Below, piece by piece: positions 51,098 to 59,871 of a stretch of 64,000 nt of DNA. The translations under genes and the position numbers were made by a program. How positions within the stretch are numbered: position 1 is the first letter of the stretch; every line of letters starts with the position of its first letter. The notes beneath the pieces were generated by a model that was not told the origin of the DNA, did no database searches, and saw only the letters and a program-made list of their open reading frames with translations. The stretch covers positions 1 through 64,000 of the forward strand of contig NZ_PHSU01000035.1 of the NCBI RefSeq assembly GCF_002814235.1, written 5' to 3'. Origin of the DNA: Pseudomonas sp. QS1027 (GTDB lineage: Bacteria; Pseudomonadota; Gammaproteobacteria; Pseudomonadales; Pseudomonadaceae).

Positions 51098-52786
51098 TCA
51101 GGAAAGAATGACGATCAGCACCATTCCCCAGATGGTCAGCAATGTGTTGCCGACGGCATAGGTCACGGTGTAACCCAGGGCCGGGACGTTGCTTTTAGCG
51201 GTCTCGCAGATCATGCCCAGGGCAGCGGTGGTGGTGCGCGCACCCGCGCAGCAACCCAGCACCAGGGCGGGATGGAAGCGAAAGACGTAGCGTGCGATGA
51301 ACATCCCGAGGATCAGCGGCACCGAGGTGGCGAAGATGCCCCAGAGGAAGAGGCTCACACCCAGGGTCTGCAGGCCATGGACAAAGCCCGGCGCGGCATT
51401 GATGCCGACCACGGCAATGAACACGTTCAGGCCCACCGAATTCATGAACCAGACGGTGGGCTCGGGGATTCTGCCGAAGGTCGGGTGAATCGAACGCAAC
51501 CAACCGAAGACCAGGCCGGCGATCAGCGCGCCACCGGCGGTGGAGAGCGTGATCGGCACGCCATGGATGGTGAACACCGCCGCGCCGATCAGCGCGCCGA
51601 TAAAGATCGCCAGGCCGATGAACGCCACATCCGCCATGTCGCTCTTGCGGTCGGGTTGGCCCAGCTCCTTGGCGGCCGCGGAGGTGTCCGCGGTCAGGCC
51701 GGCCAGGGTGATGATGTCGCCACGGTGAATGACCGTCTTGGGCAATACCGGCAACTCGGCGGCGATGGCGCCACGCTTGATCCGGCGAATAAACACACCG
51801 TGGGCCGCCGGCAACTGGGAGAGTTGCTCCAGCGTCTGGCCATCGTATTTTTTGTTGGTGACAAAGATATCGACCCCGTCGGCCGGTACGACCAGCAATT
51901 CGGGATCGTCCACCTCGGCTTCGGAATGGCCGAGCAACTCCAGGATGTCGGCATTGCGCCCGCCCACCGCCAGGATGTCACCGGCCATGAGGAGGGTTTC
52001 AGAGGTCAGGGTCTCGATCTTGCCCTGGCGCCGAAGTCGCTCGATAAACACGCGCTTGCCATGGGAGTGGGCTTCGGCCTGGTGGACGCTGAGGCCGACG
52101 AATGCACTGTGCTCCGGCACCTTGTAGGCGCGCAGCACGTAGCGGTGCCAGGCCGTGCCTTCGCTGGCGATGTCCTGGTGCCCGCCCATGCTCAGTTCGT
52201 AATCCTTGCAGGCTTCGACCAGGTTGATACGCAAGAGCTTGGGCCCCAGCAACGCCAGAATCAGCGCCGAACCGACGGTGCCGAAAATGTAGGTGACCGC
52301 GTAGGCCACCGGCATGGAATCGAGTTGCTGTCGCGCCTGCTCGGCGTCCAGGCCTAGCCGGTTGATGGCATCGGTGGCCAGGCCCATGGACGCGGAGATC
52401 GTCTGCGAACCGGCGAACAACCCGGCCGTCGAACCGAGGCCGTAACCGGCGATCCAGGTCGCCAGCATCGGTGCCGCCAGGCACAGGACGCACATGACCA
52501 CGGCAAACAACGCCTGTGGCAAGCCATCCTTGGCGATGCCACGGACAAACTGCGGCCCCACGCCATAACCGACGGCGAACAGGAACATCAGGAAGAAGGT
52601 GCTCTTGACGTTAGGCGAGATGACAATCCCCGCCTGGCCGATGATCAGTGAGGCAATCAGGGTGGAGGTCACCGCCCCGAGGCTGAACCCCCTGAATGAC
52701 TTGCCGCCAAACCAGAATCCCAAACCCAGGGACAGGAAAATCGCCATCTCCGGGTAGGCACGCAGGGTGCTTTGGAGCCAATTCAC
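51098..52786 (-). CDS. aspT: Aspartate:alanine antiporter (AspT family)
   Basis: A 562-residue membrane protein of the AAEx group. Hydrophobic helices at both ends (LFAVGYGVGPQFV is a conserved element) flank two soluble TrkA-C-like domains around residues 200-370. AspT brings in aspartate and releases alanine; with aspartate decarboxylase it makes a proton-motive cycle and raises internal pH. It lies between gadB and aspD on the same strand, 87 and 59 bp away. Confidence 0.88.
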   Translation of the reverse strand: MNWLQSTLRAYPEMAIFLSLGLGFWFGGKSFRGFSLGAVTSTLIASLIIGQAGIVISPNVKSTFFLMFLFAVGYGVGPQFVRGIAKDGLPQALFAVVMCVLCLAAPMLATWIAGYGLGSTAGLFAGSQTISASMGLATDAINRLGLDAEQARQQLDSMPVAYAVTYIFGTVGSALILALLGPKLLRINLVEACKDYELSMGGHQDIASEGTAWHRYVLRAYKVPEHSAFVGLSVHQAEAHSHGKRVFIERLRRQGKIETLTSETLLMAGDILAVGGRNADILELLGHSEAEVDDPELLVVPADGVDIFVTNKKYDGQTLEQLSQLPAAHGVFIRRIKRGAIAAELPVLPKTVIHRGDIITLAGLTADTSAAAKELGQPDRKSDMADVAFIGLAIFIGALIGAAVFTIHGVPITLSTAGGALIAGLVFGWLRSIHPTFGRIPEPTVWFMNSVGLNVFIAVVGINAAPGFVHGLQTLGVSLFLWGIFATSVPLILGMFIARYVFRFHPALVLGCCAGARTTTAALGMICETAKSNVPALGYTVTYAVGNTLLTIWGMVLIVILS

Positions 52787-52873
52787 ATTGCTTTCCTTAA
52801 GCTATTTGCAATAAAGGGCACGACCACCGGGGCGCGATGGAAGTCGCGCCCCGGTGGTCGGAGTCAGGCGGGG

Positions 52874-54292
52874 TTAAAGGTTGGCCGTGGTATCGACGGC
52901 CGACAGGGCACCATGGCTGAACGTAGGCCCGGCCTCGGAATGCGGGATCGGATTTTTCTGCAGGAAGGCGATGGCCTTGTGCAGATCATCCAACAGCATC
53001 GCGATCAAATCCCGGCTGACGCCATGGCGTACCAGGACTCGCTGAACCACGATGTCCTGGCGATCGGACGGGAGTGGGTACGAGGCAATCTGCCAACCGC
53101 GCATGCGTACGCGTTCGGAAAGGTCATAGAGCGTGAAGCCGTGCTCGATACCGTCCTTGAGCTTGTAGCACACCGCCGGCAGGCCGCCGTTGCCGTCGTA
53201 GACCAATTCCAGCGGCTCGATCTTGGCGATCTCCGACGCCAGCCATTGGGCGGTGTCCGAACAGGCTTGCTGGATACGGGTATAACCTTCGCGGCCCAAA
53301 CGCAGGAAGTTGTAGTACTGGGCGATGATCTCGCCGCCGGGGCGACTGAAGTTCAAGGCGAAGGTGGCCATGTTGCCGCCCAGGTAATCCACGTAGAAGA
53401 TCAGGTCTTCCGGCAAGTCGGCCTTGGCTCGCCAGATAATCCAGCCGACGCCCAAGGGTGCCAAGCCATACTTGTGGCCCGAAGCGTTGATCGACTTGAC
53501 GCGCTCAATGCTGAAATCCCAGCTGAGCTCTTGCTGAATGAAGGGCGCGATAAAGCCGCCGCTTGCCGCATCGACATGGATGGGAATATCCAGGCCCAGT
53601 TCACGCTGGAGGCTATCGAGTTCATGGGCCAGTGCCGCCACGGGTTCGTAAATACCGGTAAAGGTGACCCCCAGCGTCGCTACCACACCAATGGTGTTTT
53701 CGTCACAGAACTCGCGCAAGTCTTCGGGCCGCAGACCTAGCGCGCCGTCTCGCAGGGGCACTTCGCGAATTTCCACGTCGAAGTAACGCGCGAATTTCTT
53801 CCAGCAGATCTGCACCGGGCCGCACACGAAGTTCGGTTTATCGGTCGACAGCCCCGCGGCTTCGCGACGTTTCTTCCAGCTCCACTTCAGGGCCAGGCCG
53901 CCCAACATGGCGGCCTCACTGGAGCCCGTGGTCGAGCAGCCCACGGTTTGCCACGACTTCGGCGCATGCCAGAGATCGGCAATGATATGCACGCAACGGT
54001 TTTCAATTTCGGCCGTCTGCGGGTATTCATCCTTGTCGATCATGTTCTTGTCGATGGAGTCGGCCATCAACTGCTGGACTTCCGGCTCGACCCAGGTGGT
54101 GCAAAAGGTCGCCAGGTTCTGCCGGGAGTTGCCATCCAGCAGCAACTCATCGCGTACCAGGTTATAGGCCGTCGAGGGTGCGGTGGAGTGGTCGGGTAAG
54201 CGGTATTTGGGCAAACGGCGCTCTGAGGCACCGCTTGAGTAGACGTCTTCAATGGAGGGATCGCGCGTTTCTACGGTCTGGTGCAAAGCCAT
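52874..54292 (-). CDS. gadB: Glutamate decarboxylase
   Basis: A 472-residue PLP-dependent group II decarboxylase. VGCSTTGSSEAAMLGGLALK and VDAASGGFIAPF are conserved, and the PLP lysine is in INASGHKYGLAPLG. It turns glutamate into GABA and CO2, using a proton, and so protects against acid. The ATG at 54292 has GGAG upstream; the frame extends 45 codons further but without family resemblance. First gene of gadB-aspT-aspD, divergent from an AraC regulator. Confidence 0.92.
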   Translation of the reverse strand: MALHQTVETRDPSIEDVYSSGASERRLPKYRLPDHSTAPSTAYNLVRDELLLDGNSRQNLATFCTTWVEPEVQQLMADSIDKNMIDKDEYPQTAEIENRCVHIIADLWHAPKSWQTVGCSTTGSSEAAMLGGLALKWSWKKRREAAGLSTDKPNFVCGPVQICWKKFARYFDVEIREVPLRDGALGLRPEDLREFCDENTIGVVATLGVTFTGIYEPVAALAHELDSLQRELGLDIPIHVDAASGGFIAPFIQQELSWDFSIERVKSINASGHKYGLAPLGVGWIIWRAKADLPEDLIFYVDYLGGNMATFALNFSRPGGEIIAQYYNFLRLGREGYTRIQQACSDTAQWLASEIAKIEPLELVYDGNGGLPAVCYKLKDGIEHGFTLYDLSERVRMRGWQIASYPLPSDRQDIVVQRVLVRHGVSRDLIAMLLDDLHKAIAFLQKNPIPHSEAGPTFSHGALSAVDTTANL

Positions 54293-54530
54293 GAAGTAAC
54301 TCCATAATCGGCAACGGAGCCAGGCAAGCAGCAGGGTGTGCTTGGGCTCAGCCCGGGGCTCAATCTGACCCTCGCCGCAGTGCCCGGCAATCGCATTCGG
54401 CGCCATGACCTTGGCATCTGGCGCCATCTGCTTCGTTTGATATGGACAACGCTTTAACGTGAACGTCGGCAGAATCCGATAGTCTACCGCCAGCCACGCT
54501 GTGCTTCACAGCAACCATCAAGGAACGTCC

Positions 54531-55586
54531 ATGCCTGAGGTCATCCCCTCATTAGCGCATTTCATGATCGACGCCTTGCGGTCGACGGGGCTGGACATCG
54601 ACAGTTTTTGCCAGACCGTGGACCTGGACGTGCAGGCCTTGAGCTTCGACGAGTCATGGATTCCGCGGGTCAAGCTCTACCGCCTCTATACCCTGGCCGC
54701 CGAACTCTCCCACGACCCCGACATCGGCCTGCGCGCCACCTCGCAAACCGGCCCCGGCATCTTCGATGTGGTGGGTTATGTGATGATGTCCAGCGCCACG
54801 TTGTACGCGGCGCTGGAACGACTGGTCCACTTCGTGACCTTGCTCGACACCTCCATCGCCATGTCATTGCATAAGGAGGGCGGACAGCATCGTTTCTCGT
54901 GCCACTTTCTGGACGCGAACCAGGTCCCGCGCCAATACGGCGATGCCGGCATTGCCACGATGTTCGGCCTGTGTCGAATGCTGGTAGGCCCGGCGCTTCA
55001 GTTGCGCGGAATCAGTGTGATGCATTCGGTTCCGGCGGATGTTTCGGTGTACGAGCAAACATTCCATTGCCCGGTGAAGTACGGCGCAAGCTGCTATTCG
55101 ATTGTGTTGGCCAACAGCGATCTGGAAAAACCGCTTTCTTCGGCGAACAAGGAATTGGCAACCTTGCATGAACTGGTTGCCGAGATGCATTTGTCGACCC
55201 GCCGTTATTTCTCTGTGCCGGGGGAAGTGCGCAAGATGATTCTGGAGTCGTTGAGCGAGGGCGTCCCGCACATTGAGGACATGGCCAAGAAGCTGTGCAT
55301 GAGCAAGCGGACCTTGCAGAGGCTGCTGCAGAAGGCCGGTCAGCCGTATAAGGAGTTGGCCAATGAAACGCGTCGGGGTCAGGCGGAGTTTCATCTGGGT
55401 AATCTGTGCTGCAGCTTGCAGGAAGCAGCGTATCGCGTGGGGTTTCGGGAGTTGAGTAGCTTTTATCGGGCCTGTCATCAGTGGTTTGGTATGACACCGG
55501 GGCAGTATCGGATGCTGTTGACGTCGAAGACTCGGGATGCGAGGGAGGGTTTGTTGGGGGATGCGGTGGCTAGCGGGCCCTCATGA
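54531..55586 (+). CDS. AraC-family regulator
   Basis: A 351-residue regulator. The first 200 residues are an arabinose-binding-type AraC N-domain (FDESWIPRVKLYRLYTLA), and the C-terminal double helix-turn-helix reads EDMAKKLCMSKRTLQRLLQK and QEAAYRVGFRELSSFYRACH. The ATG at 54531 has AAGGA upstream. It is divergent from gadB with a 238-bp gap, so it probably controls the decarboxylase operon. Confidence 0.88.
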   Translation: MPEVIPSLAHFMIDALRSTGLDIDSFCQTVDLDVQALSFDESWIPRVKLYRLYTLAAELSHDPDIGLRATSQTGPGIFDVVGYVMMSSATLYAALERLVHFVTLLDTSIAMSLHKEGGQHRFSCHFLDANQVPRQYGDAGIATMFGLCRMLVGPALQLRGISVMHSVPADVSVYEQTFHCPVKYGASCYSIVLANSDLEKPLSSANKELATLHELVAEMHLSTRRYFSVPGEVRKMILESLSEGVPHIEDMAKKLCMSKRTLQRLLQKAGQPYKELANETRRGQAEFHLGNLCCSLQEAAYRVGFRELSSFYRACHQWFGMTPGQYRMLLTSKTRDAREGLLGDAVASGPS

Positions 55587-55998
55587 TTTTCGAGGAGCGC
55601 TACACGCTTTTGTGACGGGCAAAGAAAAGGGCGGCCCCAACCGTTCGATGGCCGGCGACAGTGATGAAGCCCCATCGAAACCACCCCCCGCCAACCGCGT
55701 ACTTGAAACGCCATGCGATCACGGTCCAAGCAGGCAGCGCTTGATAGGGGGGCGCCCCTCAAGCAGGGCATCCACCACCGCACGCGTCACTTCAACCGAA
55801 TGCAACATGCCTCGCCCTCGACGGCATCTGGTTAATTCCGATTGTCTAAACACCGATAATATCAATATGATAGCTCAAAGTTTTTTGGTCGTTGGATTCG
55901 CCACCTGTAGCACCTGCGCACCCAACGCCAAAACAGCTGCAAGCGGTGCTACAACCGCTCCGCGCTGAAGGAATCTTTGAATTGCTGAAGGTTAAGAA
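55587..55998. other. Gap with a gene remnant
   Basis: Apart from the remnant at 55736-55811 no gene is seen. The stretch 55610-55700 is GC-rich with Pro-type codons in several frames, and a stretch near 55845-55880 is AT-rich and may contain the promoter of the NERD gene. Confidence 0.4.
55736..55811 (-). pseudogene. 3' remnant of a DUF3077/DUF6124 gene
   Basis: On the minus strand the bases encode GMLHSVEVTRAVVDALLEG, matching the C-terminal helix of the intact copies (GMLHSVEMARAVVDALLEG). Resemblance ends at both sides, so only the tail of a gene is left. Confidence 0.7.
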
Positions 55999-56769
55999 AT
56001 GGACTTCACTCCTATCATCGCGCAGTTCTGGAGCACGTTTGGCTGGTTGATTCCGCTGATAGTGCTGATCGGCCTGCTCAAGTTGCCTTGGGCCAAGGGT
56101 CACATCGGCGAACTCCTGGTGCGTCTGTTCGCCCATTGGCAACTGGATAAGCAAACCTACCGCTGCCTGCACAACGTCACCCTGAGCACACCTGACGGCA
56201 CCACGCAGATCGACCACGTCTTCCTCTCGCCTTACGGCATCTTCGTGCTGGAAACGAAGAACATGCGCGGCTGGATCTTTGGCAGCGAGAAGCAGCCACA
56301 GTGGACGCAAAAGCTCTACAAACGCACGTTCAAGTTCCAGAACCCGCTACGGCAGAACTACAAACACCTCAAAGCCCTGGAAGCCACCCTTGGTGTTAAC
56401 TCCGAGCATCTGTACTCGGTCATCACCTTCATCGGCGGCAGTACCTTCAAGACTCAGATGCCGGCCAACGTCACCCAGGGCATTGGCTTTATCCGCTACA
56501 TCAAATCATTCCAGCAGAGGGTATTCAGTGAGGCCGAGGTCGACGTCCTCATGCACGCCCTGCAAACCAGCAGGCGCACGCCATCCCTCGCGACCCACCG
56601 CGAACATGTGCAAAACCTGAAACGCCGTAGCGACCCAAACGCCGAGCGGCAATGCCCGAAATGCGGCAGTGATCTGATGATCCGCACCGTGAACTCTGGC
56701 ACGAAGGCAGGACAGCAATTCTGGGGGTGTCCGATGTTTCCCAAGTGCAGAGTGAGGCAAGGTCTGTAG
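55999..56769 (+). CDS. NERD-domain nuclease with membrane anchor and zinc finger
   Basis: A 256-residue protein. Residues about 12-28 are a hydrophobic anchor, residues 35-150 are a NERD domain with the restriction-like acidic site (TTQIDHVFLSPYGIFVLETK), and the C-terminus is a topoisomerase-type zinc finger (CPKC ... GCPMFPKC). The family is thought to cut or bind DNA and is common on islands. It lies between DUF3077/DUF6124 remnants. Confidence 0.85.
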   Translation: MDFTPIIAQFWSTFGWLIPLIVLIGLLKLPWAKGHIGELLVRLFAHWQLDKQTYRCLHNVTLSTPDGTTQIDHVFLSPYGIFVLETKNMRGWIFGSEKQPQWTQKLYKRTFKFQNPLRQNYKHLKALEATLGVNSEHLYSVITFIGGSTFKTQMPANVTQGIGFIRYIKSFQQRVFSEAEVDVLMHALQTSRRTPSLATHREHVQNLKRRSDPNAERQCPKCGSDLMIRTVNSGTKAGQQFWGCPMFPKCRVRQGL

Positions 56770-57126
56770 CCAGCTGCTGGATATAAGCTGACAGATATGG
56801 ACGGGGTAAGCTGCCGGTGAAATCGAAGAGTTCGACTCCTCATCAAATGTCCACTGCACATTCATGGCTTGCCCTCTCTGGCATGGAGTGTTTCCTAGCC
56901 ATCACCGTAGCATCACGACGAAGGTCAACGCAGAACAGGTGTCGATGATCCTCGATGAAAGCGAGGTATCCAGGATGATAAAAAATGATGAACGGCCCTT
57001 TTACTATTCAACAAATGGTTGAATAATGACCGTACTGAATAGGTAGCGCTGACCGGTGTAAGCGCCCATCCACCTCGCGAGAGGTCCGCACCATAGAGTG
57101 GGATAACCAAGAGATTCCGGATTAAA
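56770..57126. other. Gene-free stretch
   Basis: About 360 bp without a supported gene. It contains an AT-rich palindromic patch (TTCAACAAATGGTTGAA at 57008-57024). Confidence 0.4.
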
Positions 57127-57153
57127 GAAAGCCCCCGCATTGCGGGGGTTTTT
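57127..57153 (-). terminator. Terminator of the following minus-strand gene
   Basis: A 7-bp stem CCCCCGC/GCGGGGG with a 3-nt loop; T-rich on both sides, so it works in both directions. Confidence 0.75.
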
Positions 57154-57159
57154 CTTTTC

Positions 57160-57708
57160 TCAGCGAGGCATCTTGATCTCTTTACCTTGATACCGGTTCA
57201 GCAGGATAAAGTTGAAGCTGATTGGCTTCTTGTACTGCAACGGATCATGGCGCTCGTGGGCACTATTCACAAAGAGGTTCAGGTGAGCGCCCTCGGCTTT
57301 CCTGGCTTTGGTTACGGTGAAAAACACTGCGTAGTCGAAGACCCGTCCCCGATGCATAACCTCTATGATCACGAACTCCTCCCGACCGGTGTGCATACAC
57401 CGCCGTTCTCCCAAGGTGGCGATGATGCCTGGCAGTTGCTTCGATAGCTCCCAGCGAAGGCTGCAAAACACCCGACTTTCCCGTGAGTCGGCGTACCAGC
57501 TCTCCTGATGGACCTGCTCTTCGAGATGAGGGGAGCGAGAGAAGCAATGCAGCCCATAGGTCACATTCACCTTAAGCGACAAGCCAGGCTTGGCATCCTT
57601 GGGAGGAATGGTTACTTCCCACAGATGAGGGGCCAGATGGCTCAGGTCATAGACCACCCCACCTATGGTTGCTGCCTTCCAGGCAATACCGCTTATTGGT
57701 TTTCCCAT
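57160..57708 (-). CDS. Conserved-looking protein of unknown function, Cys/His-containing
   Basis: A 182-residue protein, not recognised. It is probably soluble, with spaced HCF, FCSLRW and CMHTGREEF segments that could bind a metal, and ends in KPISFNFILLNRYQGKEIK. It begins with MGKPISGIAWKAATIGG. It lies alone on the minus strand on an apparent island with the NERD gene and DUF3077/DUF6124 remnants, followed by a good terminator. The ATG at 57708 is the only clear start. Confidence 0.65.
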   Translation of the reverse strand: MGKPISGIAWKAATIGGVVYDLSHLAPHLWEVTIPPKDAKPGLSLKVNVTYGLHCFSRSPHLEEQVHQESWYADSRESRVFCSLRWELSKQLPGIIATLGERRCMHTGREEFVIIEVMHRGRVFDYAVFFTVTKARKAEGAHLNLFVNSAHERHDPLQYKKPISFNFILLNRYQGKEIKMPR

Positions 57709-57929
57709 TTTGCCGTTCGTTCAGGATCCGATCATCGCCATTATGAAATGCACAGACTGAGTCATCTGTGATTCACCAATGACGGGAGCAACGTCAAAGA
57801 CCAGACTGCCAAAGCCTCATGGGTCATCCGAAAGTACTCTTCCTCGCACTTCCAAGTGGGCAAAGGCTGAGTTGTAACAGATCGGCTCTTCTCGGCAGAT
57901 ACCATCAAGGCGACTCCGTGTTGTGAAAT

Positions 57930-58220
57930 TCAGCAGCCACCAACGGCGGTGACTGCTGATATGGATTGCACTTCATGCTTGCGGCGAGCCTTCCAGCCTC
58001 CCGGTTGAATGGCAAACAACGCGGGATTGAACGGATCCTCGGGAATAACCGGTTTGGAGTACGTGAACGCGAGAGGATCAAGCAAGCGGGGCGTGATTGC
58101 CGGCTCCAGCTCAGTTGGGTTTAAGAGATCAGAAGAGACTTTACGCCGGTAGATCTTTTTGTCGGTAGTGCTAGGGGCTTTGCGAGTGGGCTGCAGATCA
58201 GGGTTAATTTGATTTGTCAT
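57930..58220 (-). CDS. Damaged DUF3077/DUF6124-type gene
   Basis: A 96-codon frame with a good AAGGAG site. It begins MTNQINPDLQPT and keeps the middle signature DPFNPALFAIQPG, then runs into GWKARRKHEVQ and other unrelated residues. The bases after this point match the region around the prophage copy's terminator (ATGAARTGCAATC, then the CAGCAGYCACCG hairpin). So the second half of the gene appears to be deleted, joining the middle to the terminator. Confidence 0.6.
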   Translation of the reverse strand: MTNQINPDLQPTRKAPSTTDKKIYRRKVSSDLLNPTELEPAITPRLLDPLAFTYSKPVIPEDPFNPALFAIQPGGWKARRKHEVQSISAVTAVGGC

Positions 58221-58399
58221 GGTGACGCTCCTTATAACCGCTCTCGCGGTGCGGTGCGCCTGTTTTGCACCGGGTGTCCAGCCCGTATCACTGAACTGAC
58301 AGTGGCTTCTGAACACTAGCCCTGGCGTCTGACGCTCGCAATACTCTTCAACACCTGAAACTCGTGGGAAATACGAGTTTTTTCGGAAGGCCATTTCTC
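58221..58399 (-). ncRNA. Structured leader RNA, short copy 3
   Basis: On the minus strand it opens with GAAATG...TATTTC (58400-58365 region), has the hairpin CACTG/CAGTG where the other copies have CGCTG/CAGCG, then CGGG/CCCG and CCGC-GAGA-GCGG just before the ribosome site. It lacks the multibranched part of the longer copies. Confidence 0.55.
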
Positions 58400-58733
58400 G
58401 TCCTAACGGAGCTGCGCGAAAGGTACAAAACCTGAGCCAGATCACCCAGAACGACCCGGTCCTCAGCGGCTGCAAGGCACACATCGACGCGACACATCAG
58501 GATGTCCAATCACCGCTGCCGAATGAGCCTGGAGAGCTGACAGCGTTGCAAGCCCAGCCCGTCATAGGGGCGCCCATTGACGCGTTTTCACTCCTTTTCC
58601 CCTGTTTCAGCAAACGCTGAAACAGGCACAAACGGTGAAATTCTTTAATCGCGCCACCGTCCAAGGAAGGCACTAAACCCTCCGCTCAGGTACAATCAAT
58701 TTTCCTGTACAAAATATATAACCGGGTGAATTG
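58400..58733. other. Gap upstream of the acyltransferase
   Basis: An open frame without a start runs through 58418-58620 but shows no family resemblance. A terminator-like stem TTTCAGC/GCTGAAA lies near 58602-58625. The promoter for the acyltransferase is probably in the AT-rich end (TTTTCC, TATATA). Confidence 0.4.
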
Positions 58734-59819
58734 ATGTCCGAAAACACACGTGACCGCATTGTCTTCCTCGACTACATGAGGGTATTTGCTTTCATCAGTG
58801 TGCTGATCGGTCATAAATTCGAGCCCGAAATGGCTGCGATGCTTTCGGCCTCTGCCGATCATGCCTTACTCAACACAATCGCCACTTTCCTCTACAACAT
58901 CTGTTATGGCGGTGCGGCGGGCGTCATTGTCTTCTTTATCACCTCAGGCTACATAATCACCCACGTCCTACAGACCGAGTCCTCACCTGACTTTCTAATC
59001 AAACGTCTCTTTAGAATATACCCTTTATACATCGCTGCAGTTATCATAGAAGCCCTCACTTACTACCCGTTTACCGGCACCATCGAGACATCGCTAAAAG
59101 TATTGATCCCCAGAATGCTACTGATCGGTGATTTTTTCGAAACCCCTTACGCACTGGGCGGCGTCGAGTGGACGCTGAGAATCGAACTGGTGTTTTATTT
59201 ATTCATGGCCCTTTTAAAGGCGACGGGCATCCTTGGGAGAACGACATGGCTGCCACTGGCCTTGCTCGCGGTCACCGCGACCCTGTACGCACTGCCTGAA
59301 TTTCCAGCGGCGGACCAATGGCTTCATGGCTACTTCACTTTATATTCACCGTTCTTGTTTATTGGCATATGCCTATATTTGCTACAAACAAAAAAATCCC
59401 CCACCTACCTCTGCCTGCCGGTCATCATAACAATTACTGCACTTTTCATTAAGAACCTGGCTATCCTTCATCCCGCATGGTCAGTGTTCAATTTCGCAAT
59501 ACCCGCAGTCCTGATATTCATCAGTGCATGGCTTGGCCGAAAGCACTTGCCCGACAGTAGAGTGCTAAGGCTCTTGTCGAACATGACCTACTCCATCTAC
59601 TTATTTCACAATTGGCTGTGGAAGATCATCACGAAGAATCTCAAAATACATGAGATAGACTATCTACCCGTAAAAATCCAAGCGTTGATCGTTCTATTTT
59701 TTGTGTGTTATATAGCCCATAAGACAATAGAACTTAAGGCCATCAAAGCCGGTAGATACTTGACCGTTTATTTCAAAAAGAAAAAGGCCTACCCAGTAGA
59801 AACGTCACAAACAACCTGA
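58734..59819 (+). CDS. Acyltransferase 3 family (OafA/YrhL-like) membrane protein
   Basis: A 361-residue membrane protein with about ten hydrophobic segments. The N-terminal FLDYMRVFAFISVLIGHK has the conserved catalytic His, and FFITSGYIITHVL and FLIKRLFRIYPLYI hold the second motif. Such enzymes O-acetylate surface sugars or exopolysaccharide. The ATG at 58734 follows GGGTGA. It is AT-richer than nearby genes, a sign of transfer. Confidence 0.88.
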   Translation: MSENTRDRIVFLDYMRVFAFISVLIGHKFEPEMAAMLSASADHALLNTIATFLYNICYGGAAGVIVFFITSGYIITHVLQTESSPDFLIKRLFRIYPLYIAAVIIEALTYYPFTGTIETSLKVLIPRMLLIGDFFETPYALGGVEWTLRIELVFYLFMALLKATGILGRTTWLPLALLAVTATLYALPEFPAADQWLHGYFTLYSPFLFIGICLYLLQTKKSPTYLCLPVIITITALFIKNLAILHPAWSVFNFAIPAVLIFISAWLGRKHLPDSRVLRLLSNMTYSIYLFHNWLWKIITKNLKIHEIDYLPVKIQALIVLFFVCYIAHKTIELKAIKAGRYLTVYFKKKKAYPVETSQTT

Positions 59820-59830
59820 CCGGATGATAC

Positions 59831-59860
59831 GGTTCCCCTCACCGAGCCGTGAGGAGAACC
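59831..59860. terminator. Bidirectional hairpin between convergent genes
   Basis: GGTTCCCCTCAC pairs with GTGAGGAGAACC (one mismatch) around a 6-nt loop between the acyltransferase and ATPase stops. Confidence 0.6.
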
Positions 59861-59871
59861 GGTATCCACTA

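Noticed and set aside
51068..52357. 429-codon plus-strand frame over aspT
   Set aside because: Antisense shadow of a transporter with clear helices and TrkA-C domains.
56815..56850. T-arm-like GTTCGACTCCT sequence
   Set aside because: The stem does not pair and no acceptor or anticodon arm is found; not a tRNA.
58418..58620. Open frame between leader copy 3 and the acyltransferase
   Set aside because: No start codon or family resemblance; its beginning overlaps the antisense of the conserved leader.
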